Virus record (IMG/VR): IMGVR_UViG_3300031758_000123
Span: 1-49,367 of that record
Origin: a virus
Strand: one strand, 5' to 3'
DNA: 49,367 bases
This document shows positions 44,195 to 49,367 of this stretch, piece by piece. The position numbers were made by a program, and so were the translations under genes. Each line of letters begins with the position of its first letter. Position 1 is the first letter of the stretch. Below the pieces are notes generated by a model. It searched no databases. It saw only the letters and a list, made by a program, of their open reading frames with translations, and was not told the origin of the DNA.

Positions 44195-44801
44195 ATTCTT
44201 TAATTATATCTTTTGTCAAATTTTTAAATGTGTCTGTGTCATAGTGTAGAAATGGTTTGTATCTCAAATATTTTCTTTTCAATGTTGGCCATACAATATC
44301 ATCTGTAATCTTTTTACTCCAACACTTCTCAATAAAATTCATTTGATTATCTAGTATCAATACCGTTTCAATTGATACCTTGCCATGCATTACTTCTTGT
44401 AGGAGATTTGGATAACTTCCACTTTTAACACCAAAGATTGCATCATCTTTAATGCCATATTTCTCCAACAGATATATCATATCATTTTTGAATGTGTATG
44501 TCAATGCTTGGTTGGTTTTTTGCCACTTCTTGTATGTTTCTTCGGCATTTGGCCCCATCAGGTCGCCAACCCACTCAACATCACCAGCAAGAAAATTAGA
44601 TACCAAAAAGTCTTTTAGTTCTTGTACATCATATTTTCTAGACAATCTATAGAATGTATATTTGTCTTTTCTTGTGCTGAATGTCTGTTTAGAAACATTT
44701 GTTTTGCCATTATATTTCACATAATCATAACTGTCGCTTGTGAAGTGTAGTTTTAAAGCATGAAACATGGCATATGTTGCAAAGCCGGTATTATCTGTCA
44801 T
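44187..44801 (-). CDS. 59: Helicase loader gp59
   Basis: The protein has 204 residues (T4: 217). 'FATYAMFHALKLHFTSDSYD', then 'YVKYNGKTNVS', 'RKDKYTFYRLSRKY' and 'FLAGDVEWVGDL' are conserved gp59 features; in T4 gp59 loads the gp41 helicase on gp32-coated forks. The genomic context with gp33 and gp32 agrees with T4. It overlaps the upstream Mom/DUF4338-like gene by four bases (ATGA). Confidence 0.88.
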   Translation of the reverse strand: MTDNTGFATYAMFHALKLHFTSDSYDYVKYNGKTNVSKQTFSTRKDKYTFYRLSRKYDVQELKDFLVSNFLAGDVEWVGDLMGPNAEETYKKWQKTNQALTYTFKNDMIYLLEKYGIKDDAIFGVKSGSYPNLLQEVMHGKVSIETVLILDNQMNFIEKCWSKKITDDIVWPTLKRKYLRYKPFLHYDTDTFKNLTKDIIKEYA

Positions 44802-45373
44802 AGACTTCTAATAATAATAATTTTACGATTTTCACCTGTAGGTTTTACAAATAATTCTTTTAATTGTTCTCCTGTATGCCATTTCATACTAGAAGATTTG
44901 TGTGCAGGAAGACCAGATGTTTCTCCAATCTTTGTCCAATTGTCTGCAAGATATACGGCACCATTTTTGCCTGCACCAACAAATGTAATGATATGTTTTA
45001 GATCATCACCATATTTTTCTTTCCACGCAGTTGGAGCTTTTTCTCTTAGTTGTTTCAACACTTGGGAACCAGCATTTTTAACTGATCTATTAAAACAAAA
45101 TCTCCAATTGTTTGCTATTGTATTGAATACTCCTTTGTATTCTTCTTTAGATACACCGAGATATTTTAAAATATCTTTTGGTGGTGGATATACAGAAGAA
45201 CCAATACCTATCATGCCAATACATTCACCTAACAAACCATTATCTAAGTAAATCAACCAATCTATTCTTCTGCCTACCGAAGAATTGGATGCAACATAAG
45301 AGTGGTGCGTTTCAATAATATCTTTGACAATCTCTTTTTGTTCTTTGGTCGTTACTTTTACCAATTCAATCAT
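44798..45373 (-). CDS. Mom/DUF4338 (DruA)-like GNAT-fold protein
   Basis: The protein has 191 residues. 'SSVGRRIDWLIYLDNGLLGE', 'CIGMIGIGSSVY', 'NNWRFCFNRSVKNAGSQVLK' and 'IITFVGAGKNGAVYLADNWT-KIGETSG' reproduce the order of motifs in DUF4338/DruA proteins and in Mom-type acyltransferase-fold DNA-modifying proteins: 'GR-x-x-x-Lv', 'GfGSp', 'lnR', 'G-x-vY-x-A-x-NW-x-x-iG-x-T'. Mu Mom modifies adenine to block restriction; DruA is part of a defence system. In this phage the first is the more natural fit (protection of its own DNA), and the gene lies among DNA replication genes. The choice between families is not settled by eye. Confidence 0.55.
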   Translation of the reverse strand: MIELVKVTTKEQKEIVKDIIETHHSYVASNSSVGRRIDWLIYLDNGLLGECIGMIGIGSSVYPPPKDILKYLGVSKEEYKGVFNTIANNWRFCFNRSVKNAGSQVLKQLREKAPTAWKEKYGDDLKHIITFVGAGKNGAVYLADNWTKIGETSGLPAHKSSSMKWHTGEQLKELFVKPTGENRKIIIIRSL

Positions 45374-45591
45374 ATAGGCAATTTAGATGTTTTCTTCAAT
45401 AGATTTAGTTCTTGTGCTTCTTCTCTAATTTTAGATTTGAGTGCGGCAGAGATTAATGTTGCGGCCATTTCAACTTCAAGTCCAGTTTCATTGCAATGAT
45501 GGCAAATGGCATCCATGTAACCAATGCTTTCTTCCTTTGCCATATCTTCAATTAAACCACTAAATTGTTTTATTTCACTTTGCGTAGGCAT
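45370..45591 (-). CDS. 33: Late transcription coactivator gp33
   Basis: The protein has 73 residues. 'IEDMAKEESIGYMDAICHHC', then 'EVEMAATLISAALKSKIREE' and 'AQELNLLKKTSKLPI' is a clear gp33 signature of aquatic T4-like phages. T4 gp33 binds the beta flap of RNA polymerase and couples gp55-dependent late transcription to the gp45 clamp. It overlaps the next gene by four bases and is in a cluster with gp59 and gp32, as in T4. Confidence 0.85.
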   Translation of the reverse strand: MPTQSEIKQFSGLIEDMAKEESIGYMDAICHHCNETGLEVEMAATLISAALKSKIREEAQELNLLKKTSKLPI

Positions 45592-46115
45592 TAAATGTCC
45601 CTATAAAAAATATGATTACCAATTCTACTTACAACAAACTTTTTATTCCAACCAGGATTAACATAGTTGGCATGATAATACAATGCGTTTGTTTTAGCAA
45701 TCATATCATGTAATATAGGTTCGGTCAATGCTCTACGAGCAATTAATACCGATTCTTCCCAAGCATATACATCCTTTACTACCATATTTTTAAAACAAGT
45801 CCAAGAAAACTGGCAGGTTGTTTTTTGATTGTATTTTGTTTTCTGATATACAACTTCACATACATCTTTTGGAAAGTCAGGATCGTTTACACGATTCATA
45901 GTAACCTGTGCTACTGCAAGTTTACCCTCATATTTTTCTTTTGCAGCTTCATGGTAAATATTTTTAGCCATGCATTGCAATTGTTTATTAAAATCACCAC
46001 TAACTTGCATTTGAATTGCTTTTGTTGTAGTGAATGAAAAAGTTGGTAAAGAAAGAACCAATATTAGTAAACCAAAAATGATTACGATTATGGGAAAATT
46101 CTTGATTGTTTGCAT
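45591..46115 (-). CDS. SleB/CwlJ-type cell wall hydrolase (endolysin)
   Basis: The protein has 174 residues. A signal-anchor helix lies at residues 7-27 (FPIIVIIFGLLILVLSLPTF). The catalytic domain contains 'CMAKNIYHEAAKEKYEGKLA' (Glu56), 'AVAQVTMNRVNDPDFPKDVC', 'TTCQFSWTC' and 'HDMIAKTNALYYHANYVNPG', the Hydrolase_2/SleB family order. It has a strong AAGGAG site, with an 8-bp hairpin directly upstream. An anchored export signal would place it in the periplasm; this is a common lysis enzyme of aquatic T4-like phages. Confidence 0.85.
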   Translation of the reverse strand: MQTIKNFPIIVIIFGLLILVLSLPTFSFTTTKAIQMQVSGDFNKQLQCMAKNIYHEAAKEKYEGKLAVAQVTMNRVNDPDFPKDVCEVVYQKTKYNQKTTCQFSWTCFKNMVVKDVYAWEESVLIARRALTEPILHDMIAKTNALYYHANYVNPGWNKKFVVSRIGNHIFYRDI

Positions 46116-46129
46116 CTTATCTCCTTGAC

Positions 46130-46151
46130 GGGGATGGACGAATCCATCCCC
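46130..46151 (-). promoter_or_regulatory. GC-rich hairpin next to the endolysin ribosome site
   Basis: Perfect 8-bp stem GGGGATGG (46130-46137) / CCATCCCC (46144-46151), loop ACGAAT, ending 3 nt from the AAGGAGAT site of the SleB gene. No U run follows on either strand, so it is not a standard terminator. A role in mRNA stability or timing of lysis-gene translation is possible. Confidence 0.6.
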
Positions 46152-46158
46152 AACCCAA

Positions 46159-46434
46159 TTACGAATTAGATTTTTTAATCTTTGTTTCAGTTTGTGGGAT
46201 TTGTGATACGAATCCGTTTAATGCGTTTGCTTTTGCAATGATTTCGGATTCACTTGGATATGCTGGAAATCCAGGGTGATCTGGAATTGTTCCGCCATTC
46301 AGTTTAGCAACTTCTATCTTGGTTGACCAATCGTTGCTAATTACCTCACGCTTACCATAATATTCTTCTGAAAGCATATCTTTCGCCATTTTTAAAAGTT
46401 CTAGGCGAATCTCGAACGGTGTCATATTACTCAT
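46159..46434 (-). CDS. Conserved phage protein, unknown function
   Basis: The protein has 91 residues. 'NMTPFEIRLELLKMAKDMLS' at the N-terminus is recurrent in small proteins of aquatic T4-like phages. The middle (NDWSTKIEVAKLNGG) is hydrophilic and the C-terminal third is Lys/Ser-rich. No membrane or signal segment is apparent. AGGAG is present 8 nt before ATG. It lies between the tmRNA and the endolysin and is co-oriented with both. No role can be given. Confidence 0.6.
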   Translation of the reverse strand: MSNMTPFEIRLELLKMAKDMLSEEYYGKREVISNDWSTKIEVAKLNGGTIPDHPGFPAYPSESEIIAKANALNGFVSQIPQTETKIKKSNS

Positions 46435-46491
46435 AGTATTTCTCCTGTGTTTGTGTGTAATTACCAGCGGTTTGTGTGTATGCTGGTCTAT

Positions 46492-46499
46492 TATTTAGT
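46492..46499 (-). promoter_or_regulatory. Late-promoter-like box ACTAAATA
   Basis: Minus-strand ACTAAATA, 58 nt upstream of the 91-residue gene and just after the end of the tmRNA hairpin. Same box as at 8934-8941. Confidence 0.3.
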
Positions 46500-46556
46500 A
46501 AAATGTGGTGATTGATTCTGTTGCCAAGTTCAATCACCGAAAACTCCGGTCAGCGA

Positions 46557-46589
46557 TTAAGCTGCCAGTGCGAACTTTTCATCGTTTGC
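46557..46589 (-). other. tmRNA tag reading frame, ANDEKFALAA
   Basis: The frame GCA AAC GAT GAA AAG TTC GCA CTG GCA GCT TAA encodes ANDEKFALAA. It has the ANDE...ALAA plan of bacterial ssrA tags with a C-terminal LAA/ALAA degron recognised by ClpXP-type proteases. The resume codon GCA is preceded by GTAAAC. Confidence 0.92.
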
Positions 46590-46678
46590 GTTTACTTTGT
46601 TTTGATTATTACGCCTTGTCATGGCGATTCTCCAATTGCCTATTAGCCACGCTGTCGAATCTATTTCAGGCCCATCAG

Positions 46679-46759
46679 AAGCATACTGCCTACACCCACT
46701 TACGATTGGCGTAACCAGCGGTAGTGCAAAACCTGCTCATGCGTTCTTACAGTATGCTT
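46679..46759. repeat. Inverted repeat closing the tmRNA spacer
   Basis: AAGCATACTG (46679-46688) and CAGTATGCTT (46750-46759) are perfect 10-nt reverse complements. In the minus-strand precursor they lie just outside the CCA end and just before the GGGCCTG start, so they extend the acceptor stem and hold the two mature ends together until the spacer is removed. Confidence 0.85.
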
Positions 46760-46825
46760 ATGGTGGACCTGACCGGTACTGCCCCGGTGTCCAACGCATC
46801 GTTCAACAACCTTCAACGAATTCTT

Positions 46826-47140
46826 TTAACTTTTTTTCTTGCTTTCAATGTATGGTTGCATCTTACTTCCGACAGATGTAATACAATACATATTTTCAGA
46901 TGTTATTTCAACAAGTGTCCAAGATCCTGTTTTTGAATTAACAAACATAACAGCAGGATGAAAAACTTTGGTGTCTCCTGAAACTCTATGGCCTACACCA
47001 GTAGCAAAAGGTTCTTCATTATTATCAGATAAAACCTTTTGCATCGTTTCACGATCAAGACACATTGCTTGAAATAATACTAATTCATTTGCAAATGCAA
47101 TTGTTGGTAAAAACAATAAACTGATTAATAGTTTTTTCAT
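46826..47140 (-). CDS. Small secreted phage protein
   Basis: The protein has 104 residues. A clear signal peptide MKKLLISLLFLPTIAFA is followed by NE, and the mature part contains two cysteines in 'QAMCLDRETMQKVL' and 'SENMYCITSVG', which could pair in the periplasm. The sequence 'FHPAVMFVNSKTGSWTLVEI' is seen in similar small periplasmic proteins of aquatic phages. Its ATG follows the stop of the thermonuclease gene (TAAATG). Function unknown; a co-exported partner of the nuclease or lysis apparatus is possible. Confidence 0.65.
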   Translation of the reverse strand: MKKLLISLLFLPTIAFANELVLFQAMCLDRETMQKVLSDNNEEPFATGVGHRVSGDTKVFHPAVMFVNSKTGSWTLVEITSENMYCITSVGSKMQPYIESKKKS

Positions 47141-47605
47141 TTAGTCGCACCAACTTGTCTTTGCTTCACCATAATATTCACGAGCAAATCCATTATTAAT
47201 TAATAGTGTACGCAATGAATGACCATTTAGCAATACATCACCAAGAACTCTACCACCATATTTGTCCCAATCCATCAGAATAATTTGTGTGGTCTTGGCT
47301 TGTGCAATCATGGTTTTGGTGAATTGTGTTGCCAACTGTCCCTTTTGATCTTCTTGTGGACATTTTGCACGATGCCCTTTCTCTGGCGTATCAACACCAA
47401 AAACACGGACAGATAATTCTTTTTTCAATGGATCTGGCAGCCATTTTGCTTCAAATGCCACCGTATCACCATCAATAACTCTTGTCAATTTAACATCATA
47501 TGTAACGCCAGGTTTTTGTTTTTGTGCAAATGCTTTTACTCCAACAAAGCACGCCATCACCACCAGAACAATGACTAGATATTTAACTTGATATTTTGGA
47601 TTCAT
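47141..47605 (-). CDS. Secreted thermonuclease (staphylococcal nuclease-like)
   Basis: The protein has 154 residues from the ATG at 47605, preferred because AAGGATC precedes it; an earlier in-frame ATG (47647) would place 14 extra residues before the signal. The signal/anchor YLVIVLVVMACFVGVKAFA is followed by the SNase core: 'RVIDGDTVAF' (44-52), 'VRVFGVDTPE' (66-75), 'DKYGGRVLGDV' with the catalytic Arg. All expected catalytic residues are present. The N-terminal export signal points to the periplasm, where it could cleave incoming or released DNA, for example in superinfection exclusion. It overlaps the preceding nuclease gene by 23 nt. Confidence 0.8.
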   Translation of the reverse strand: MNPKYQVKYLVIVLVVMACFVGVKAFAQKQKPGVTYDVKLTRVIDGDTVAFEAKWLPDPLKKELSVRVFGVDTPEKGHRAKCPQEDQKGQLATQFTKTMIAQAKTTQIILMDWDKYGGRVLGDVLLNGHSLRTLLINNGFAREYYGEAKTSWCD

Positions 47606-48254
47606 TTTGATCCTTGTAGAATTTAATTGCTTTGACCAAACCTTCAATATGATCGGATGTTTTCTCTTTGAAGATTAGTGGTTTCTCATGTGATACTGCC
47701 ATTATGATTACCAAGTTATTTATAGGTTTACCAATTAATTCTTCATACATCAATGCATATGCGGTGGTTTGCCAAAAATAGTCTTCAATCCATTCTTTCT
47801 TCTTTATCTTTCTTGATGTTTTAAAATCAATGACAGATAACTCACCTTCATACTCAGCAATACAATCTACACGACCAGCCATTTCTAGTTTTTTTGACCA
47901 TAATGCGGCTTCTTGATAGTGTATATTATTAATATTTTTCAAGTGTGGTTTAATTGACAGAAACAACTCTAGTGCATCTGGCATACATTTGCCAAGTTCT
48001 TTGTTATTGAGGTATTGTTCACATAGTGTATGCATACCTGTACCACGACCTGCGGCCACACTCGATATCTTGTTGGCCTGTTCTTCACCGACACGCTTCC
48101 TCCACTCTAGGATCGATTGTCTTTTGACTGCACCTAATACTGTAGTCACAGATGGCAGGCGTGTTCCATCATCTAAGGTGTAGTACCTTTTGCCATCTGG
48201 AAATGTTTCAGATTTTAGGTTTTGAAGATTTTTTGGTGGGCAATAAACGAACAT
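47583..48254 (-). CDS. PD-(D/E)XK nuclease (RecB/Cas4-like exonuclease)
   Basis: The protein has 223 residues. 'GTRLPSVTTVLGAVKR', 'AAGRGTGMHTLCEQYL' (H75), 'YQEAALWSKKLEMAGRVDCI' (E115, D130), 'ELSVIDFKTSRK' (D143-x-K145) and 'DYFWQTTAYALMYEE' (Q162) follow the PD-(D/E)XK order with the QxxxY motif of RecB-family nucleases. Aquatic T4-like phages commonly carry such a gene, with presumed roles in recombination or DNA processing. Its ATG overlaps the stop of a small gene by one base. Confidence 0.8.
   Translation of the reverse strand: MFVYCPPKNLQNLKSETFPDGKRYYTLDDGTRLPSVTTVLGAVKRQSILEWRKRVGEEQANKISSVAAGRGTGMHTLCEQYLNNKELGKCMPDALELFLSIKPHLKNINNIHYQEAALWSKKLEMAGRVDCIAEYEGELSVIDFKTSRKIKKKEWIEDYFWQTTAYALMYEELIGKPINNLVIIMAVSHEKPLIFKEKTSDHIEGLVKAIKFYKDQNESKISS
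47717..47724 (-). promoter_or_regulatory. Possible late promoter box TATAAATA inside the nuclease gene
   Basis: Exact minus-strand TATAAATA about 112 nt upstream of the thermonuclease start. It could start a transcript for the thermonuclease, secreted protein and tmRNA, but such a match can arise by chance inside AT-rich coding sequence. Confidence 0.25.
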
Positions 48255-48409
48255 TATCTAGGTTTCAACAAAACAGGAATCTTTCTGTTTTTATCATCAT
48301 GTGGATATCGATAACCTTGTGGTTCTTGTGACTTCTCCACAGGTGTAACTTTCTTTTCTTTTTTCAGTCCTTTATAGGACAATATTACAGGTATTTGATT
48401 AATTACCAT
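48254..48409 (-). CDS. Small basic phage protein
   Basis: The protein has 51 residues, highly charged (MVINQIPVILSYKGLKKEKK, then EPQGYRYPHDDK), without recognisable domain. Its start overlaps the end of the FmdB-like gene by seven bases, and its TAA overlaps the nuclease ATG, forming a coupled string. It is short enough to be missed by length filters; evidence is the open frame and tight coupling. Confidence 0.5.
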   Translation of the reverse strand: MVINQIPVILSYKGLKKEKKVTPVEKSQEPQGYRYPHDDKNRKIPVLLKPR

Positions 48410-48678
48410 TCTCTCGGCATCTTTGTTTTGTGTGTTTTGTGCAATGTATTACCATGTACATTCTTTTTAATTCTACCAATTATCTCTCTTTCAAACCTTG
48501 CATCAGGTTGTCCAATGCCAGGTGTTGACATTCTTGCGCCATCACCAAATGATGGTGTTTCAGTTATGTATCTCTCTAAGTGTGGATTGGACGCCTTGAA
48601 GTTATCATATTCTGATATCTTCATTTGATGTTCTTCAATTTCACCTGTATTCAAATTCTTAAATTCATATAATGGCAT
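48403..48678 (-). CDS. FmdB-like small phage protein without zinc-ribbon cysteines
   Basis: The protein has 91 residues from the ATG at 48678, chosen for its GGAGTGG site and for its fit to relatives (MPLYEFKNLNTGEIEE); an earlier ATG would lie inside the upstream gene. 'MPLYEFKNLNTGEIEEHQMK' then 'ISEYDNFKASNPHLERYI' resembles the FmdB-like putative regulatory family of T4-like phages, but the zinc-ribbon cysteines of cellular FmdB are missing. Function unknown. Confidence 0.55.
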   Translation of the reverse strand: MPLYEFKNLNTGEIEEHQMKISEYDNFKASNPHLERYITETPSFGDGARMSTPGIGQPDARFEREIIGRIKKNVHGNTLHKTHKTKMPREW

Positions 48679-49207
48679 TGTACCACTCCGGTATGTTTCG
48701 TTTTTTCCATGATGCAAGGTGTGTCTTATTCTTTATATAGTAATTCCTGTATGAAGCAAGAGAATCACCAGGTTTCTTTACATCATCAGGCATTGCTGGT
48801 GTAGGCGGATAAAAGTCACCGCCAGGCATTTTATTTGGTGGCATATCAAGGCAGTTTAGTAAACGGCTACAGGCGTGTTTTTTTTCATAACGAAAAGTGT
48901 ATTCTTTACACAGAAATTCCCACATTGTAAACAACCACCTGTAGTTTGCAACATTGGCACGGACCCATACAGCAGATGGGTGATTTATGTGTGAGGCTTT
49001 CATTAATCTTGCTTCACGTTCATCAGGCAGGCGCCAACGCTTAATTTTCCGACCATTTGCGGTCTTATCATAGTATTCGGTACCGTCAAGAACTCGGTGT
49101 GCGGTTGACATAAGTTGTGCATACTCAATAATCATTTTTACACAATGCTTATCGTTGTGCATTTCGGCACAAACTTTTGGATCATGGTCAAGATAAAATA
49201 TATTCAT
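48665..49207 (-). CDS. Conserved phage protein, unknown function
   Basis: The protein has 180 residues. 'MNIFYLDHDPKVCAEMHNDK', then 'HCVKMIIEYAQLMSTAHRVL', is a recurrent conserved N-terminus in aquatic T4-like phages ('cDKHvvKMilE-x-aQlL-x-TAhr'). 'SAVWVRANVANYRWLFTMWE' lies in the middle. The His/Lys/Glu pattern could be a metal or nucleic-acid site, but no established function applies. Its start overlaps the stop of the upstream gene (ATGA). Confidence 0.65.
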   Translation of the reverse strand: MNIFYLDHDPKVCAEMHNDKHCVKMIIEYAQLMSTAHRVLDGTEYYDKTANGRKIKRWRLPDEREARLMKASHINHPSAVWVRANVANYRWLFTMWEFLCKEYTFRYEKKHACSRLLNCLDMPPNKMPGGDFYPPTPAMPDDVKKPGDSLASYRNYYIKNKTHLASWKKRNIPEWYNAII

Positions 49208-49367
49208 GTTAACATCCTGATTAAACCAACAGTATCAATCGTACTCAACAAAATATAATTGGCTAACATACCGGCCGATTTACGAGACCAAGCAGCCCAA
49301 GCGTACATAAGGCAACCAGCAATCCAAATAGGATAAAGAACAAGAAGTGGTGGGTTGGGGACGGTGA
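49204..49367 (-). CDS. C-terminal end of a small membrane protein (5' end outside window)
   Basis: The last 53 residues are visible: TVPNPPLLVLYPIWIAGCLM, then YAWAAWSRKSAG, and ANYILLSTIDTVGLIRMLT. There are one or two hydrophobic segments, and no family is recognised. The stop TGA overlaps the next ATG (ATGA), indicating coupling to the downstream gene. Confidence 0.5.
   Translation of the reverse strand, partial: TVPNPPLLVLYPIWIAGCLMYAWAAWSRKSAGMLANYILLSTIDTVGLIRMLT

Larger units (their letters stand above)
46500..46820 (-). ncRNA. ssrA: Two-piece (circularly permuted) tmRNA
   Basis: Reading the minus strand in order, an acceptor piece comes first, with T-arm ACCGG-GGCAGTA-CCGGT (46788 to 46772), acceptor strand CAGGTCC (46771-46765), A (46764) and encoded CCA (46763-46761). 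A spacer follows (46760-46674). The coding piece then starts at 46673 with GGGCCTG, pairing with CAGGTCC over 7 bp including G3-U70, the alanine identity pair. Next come AGATTCGAC, the hallmark D-region of tmRNA, a stem-rich segment and the tag frame GCA...TAA (46589-46557). Hairpins follow: ACCG/CGGT, then GTGATTGA/TCAATCAC at 46508-46537. The 5' end of the acceptor piece and 3' end of the coding piece are approximate. Gene order acceptor-spacer-coding is that of permuted tmRNAs. The region looks more GC-rich than its neighbours. Confidence 0.92.

Noticed and set aside
46463-46722. Nine-base repeat ACCAGCGGT at 46463 and 46714
   Set aside because: Both copies are in or beside the tmRNA precursor in the same orientation; one takes part in an ACCAGC/GCTGGT hairpin (46463-46487), and the other has no clear pairing, so no separate element is claimed.
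46505-46881. Plus-strand open frames of 69-86 codons across the tmRNA region
   Set aside because: They have no ribosome site and lie antisense to a well-supported structured RNA, whose base pairing explains the sequence.
1-49367. Canonical tRNA genes or insertion sequences
   Set aside because: Apart from the tmRNA, no cloverleaf with GTTCRANNC-type T-arm and no transposase or terminal repeats were seen by eye; tRNAscan-SE would be decisive.

Overview
The window is part of the AT-rich genome of a T4-like myovirus. The identification rests on an almost complete T4-type baseplate set (gp48, gp53, gp27-like, gp5, gp25, gp6, gp7-like, gp8, gp54-like, gp26/gp51) together with T4-type replication and late-transcription genes (gp32, gp59, gp33) and head-completion nuclease gp4. 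Many of the accessory proteins are of the kind seen in aquatic T4-like phages: a DUF4815 giant protein, 'A-F-N-K-A-N-S-A' fibres, a SleB-type endolysin and a secreted thermonuclease. The host cannot be read directly. The tmRNA tag ANDEKFALAA, the permuted tmRNA layout and a small AQAPAKKEEPKK-type secreted protein lean towards a proteobacterium, possibly beta, but this is inference.

Layout. Positions 1-35730 (minus strand) form one tightly packed late structural block, transcribed from right to left: tail-tube cap and wedge/hub genes (35730 to 23202), a 2334-residue baseplate-associated giant, then small virion proteins, tail fibres, a U32/TIM-barrel-like enzyme and very large repetitive coiled-coil fibres running off the left edge. 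Positions 35767-41415 (plus strand) form a divergent island: gp4, a conserved protein, a tail-tube-fold protein, gp26 with a probable -1 frameshift into a gp51-like extension, a lysozyme fusion and a membrane-segment protein, closed by a bidirectional terminator. Positions 41452-49367 (minus strand) carry a small secreted protein and a DUF401-like permease, then gp32, a 5'-nucleotidase, helicase loader gp59, a Mom/DUF4338-like protein, late coactivator gp33, a SleB endolysin, a two-piece (circularly permuted) tmRNA, a secreted protein, a thermonuclease, a PD-(D/E)XK nuclease and small conserved phage genes.

How it works together. gp33 would drive late transcription, and T4-type late-promoter-like boxes (xxTAAATA) sit 24-58 nt upstream of several minus-strand genes. 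The baseplate spike, one protein (gp5) in T4, is here divided among separate genes: an OB-fold protein, a beta-helix spike and a separate lysozyme fusion on the other strand. Hub proteins gp27-like and gp5 share a repeated C-terminal peptide. The most unusual elements are the phage-encoded split tmRNA with its alanine-type G-U acceptor pair and closing spacer helix, the gp26/gp51 frameshift, the U32-like enzyme in the fibre cluster, the Mom/DUF4338-like protein in the replication cluster and the permease placed behind the gp32 terminator.
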